DNA of 6,591 nt from JAHEYF01 sp045805185. GTDB taxonomy: Bacteria > Bacteroidota > Bacteroidia > B-17B0 > Aurantibacillaceae. Location: NCBI GenBank assembly GCA_045805185.1, contig JBJMLS010000299.1, positions 1 to 6,591 on the forward strand. Direction: 5' to 3'. The notes beneath the pieces are model-generated. The model searched no databases. It was not told the origin of the DNA and saw only the letters and a program-made list of their open reading frames with translations. The position numbers and the translations under genes are program-made. Below, in pieces: positions 6,285-6,591 of this stretch (its first letter is position 1; every line of letters starts with the position of its first letter).

Positions 6285-6591
6285 TCAGGAGGAAATAAGA
6301 ATATAGGTGCGTTTGGTTGTTTTTTTGGATTTCACATCGGTGATTTCCGCTTCGAGTGAGCCGGAGCCGGCAACGATCACATATTTCTGTTCACCGCTGT
6401 ATCCTTTTACCGTAAAGCTGCTCCTGCATTTTTTTAATTTATATTTCCCGCTTAGTACCATCTCCTGATTCTCCCTGGTGAACCAGGTAGCTACATGCTT
6501 GTAATCATTGGTGGAAGTAGAAGCGATCACTGTTCCGTCTTCATAAAAGCGAAGTACGGCAGAATTCTCGTTGTTTAATTTGAATGCGTAA
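6285..6591 (-). CDS. Unrecognised protein, N-terminus outside the window
   Basis: The minus-strand frame is open from the right edge to a TGA at 6287-6285. A GTG at 6530 could be read as a start, but in-frame sequence continues upstream to the edge (YAFKLNNENSAVLRFYEDGT...) with no stop and in the same beta-strand style, so I treat the gene as 5'-truncated (102 codons visible). The fragment is beta-rich with alternating hydrophobic residues: AVLRFYEDGTVIAS, VATWF, GKYKLKKC, SFTVKGYSG, KYVIVAGSGSLEAEITDVKS and a C-terminal RTYILISS. The R-F-Y-x-D-G-T-V...W-F pattern reminds me of small hypothetical proteins found widely in bacteria, but I cannot name a family. There are no transmembrane segments or catalytic motifs in the visible part. 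Its stop is 4 bases from the transglutaminase-like gene's TTG, so the two are probably co-transcribed. Confidence 0.75.
   Translation of the reverse strand, partial: YAFKLNNENSAVLRFYEDGTVIASTSTNDYKHVATWFTRENQEMVLSGKYKLKKCRSSFTVKGYSGEQKYVIVAGSGSLEAEITDVKSKKTTKRTYILISS

Noticed and set aside
6287..6310. AGGAGG Shine-Dalgarno-like sequence on the plus strand, followed by GTG
   Set aside because: It would start a frame antisense to the partial gene at the right edge, with no recognisable product; Bacteroidota rarely rely on strong Shine-Dalgarno sites, so this is probably chance.

Overview
The window looks like chromosomal DNA from a Bacteroidota bacterium, probably of the Chitinophagia/Sphingobacteriia type. 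The signs are a secreted protein ending in a type IX secretion (T9SS) type A sorting domain, signal peptides ending in ...AQ, almost no Shine-Dalgarno sequences, frequent TTG/GTG starts, a TAnnTTTG-like -7 box, and intergenic CTTTGCG-type decamer repeats. All six genes I can support lie on the minus strand, so the biological order runs from the right end (6591) to the left end (1).

From right to left: (i) the 3' end of an unrecognised small protein enters at 6591 and stops at 6285. It is followed 4 bases later by an exported transglutaminase-fold protein (5348-6280). (ii) A 113-bp gap carries a near-perfect inverted repeat (5274-5295) that looks like a DtxR/MntR operator, then a -7-like box directly before the next start. 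(iii) A two-gene metal-homeostasis operon follows: a DtxR/MntR-family regulator (4575-5234) and, one base after its stop, an Nramp Mn/Fe transporter with a fused C-terminal universal-stress-protein (USP) domain (2708-4573). (iv) A 107-bp gap contains a degenerate array of about 10-bp repeats. (v) A secreted Kelch-like beta-propeller protein with a T9SS C-terminal domain (945-2600). (vi) After a 108-bp gap, an exported TPR protein starts at a TTG codon near 836 and runs off the left edge.

The best supported functional unit is the regulator/transporter pair. The regulator has the conserved metal-binding His/Glu set with Glu where DtxR has Cys, which suggests Mn sensing, and the putative operator lies just upstream of its own start. 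The simplest model is metal-responsive autoregulation of metal uptake, with the USP domain offering nucleotide-dependent control of the transporter. The other genes are envelope or secreted proteins with no clear link to it. I did not find a convincing wholly new system. The items most worth a second look are the operator with its extra half-site, the Nramp-USP fusion, the decamer repeats, and the coupled pair at the right edge. No RNA genes, CRISPR arrays, insertion sequences or intrinsic terminators could be supported, and no gene-free stretch exceeds about 115 bases.
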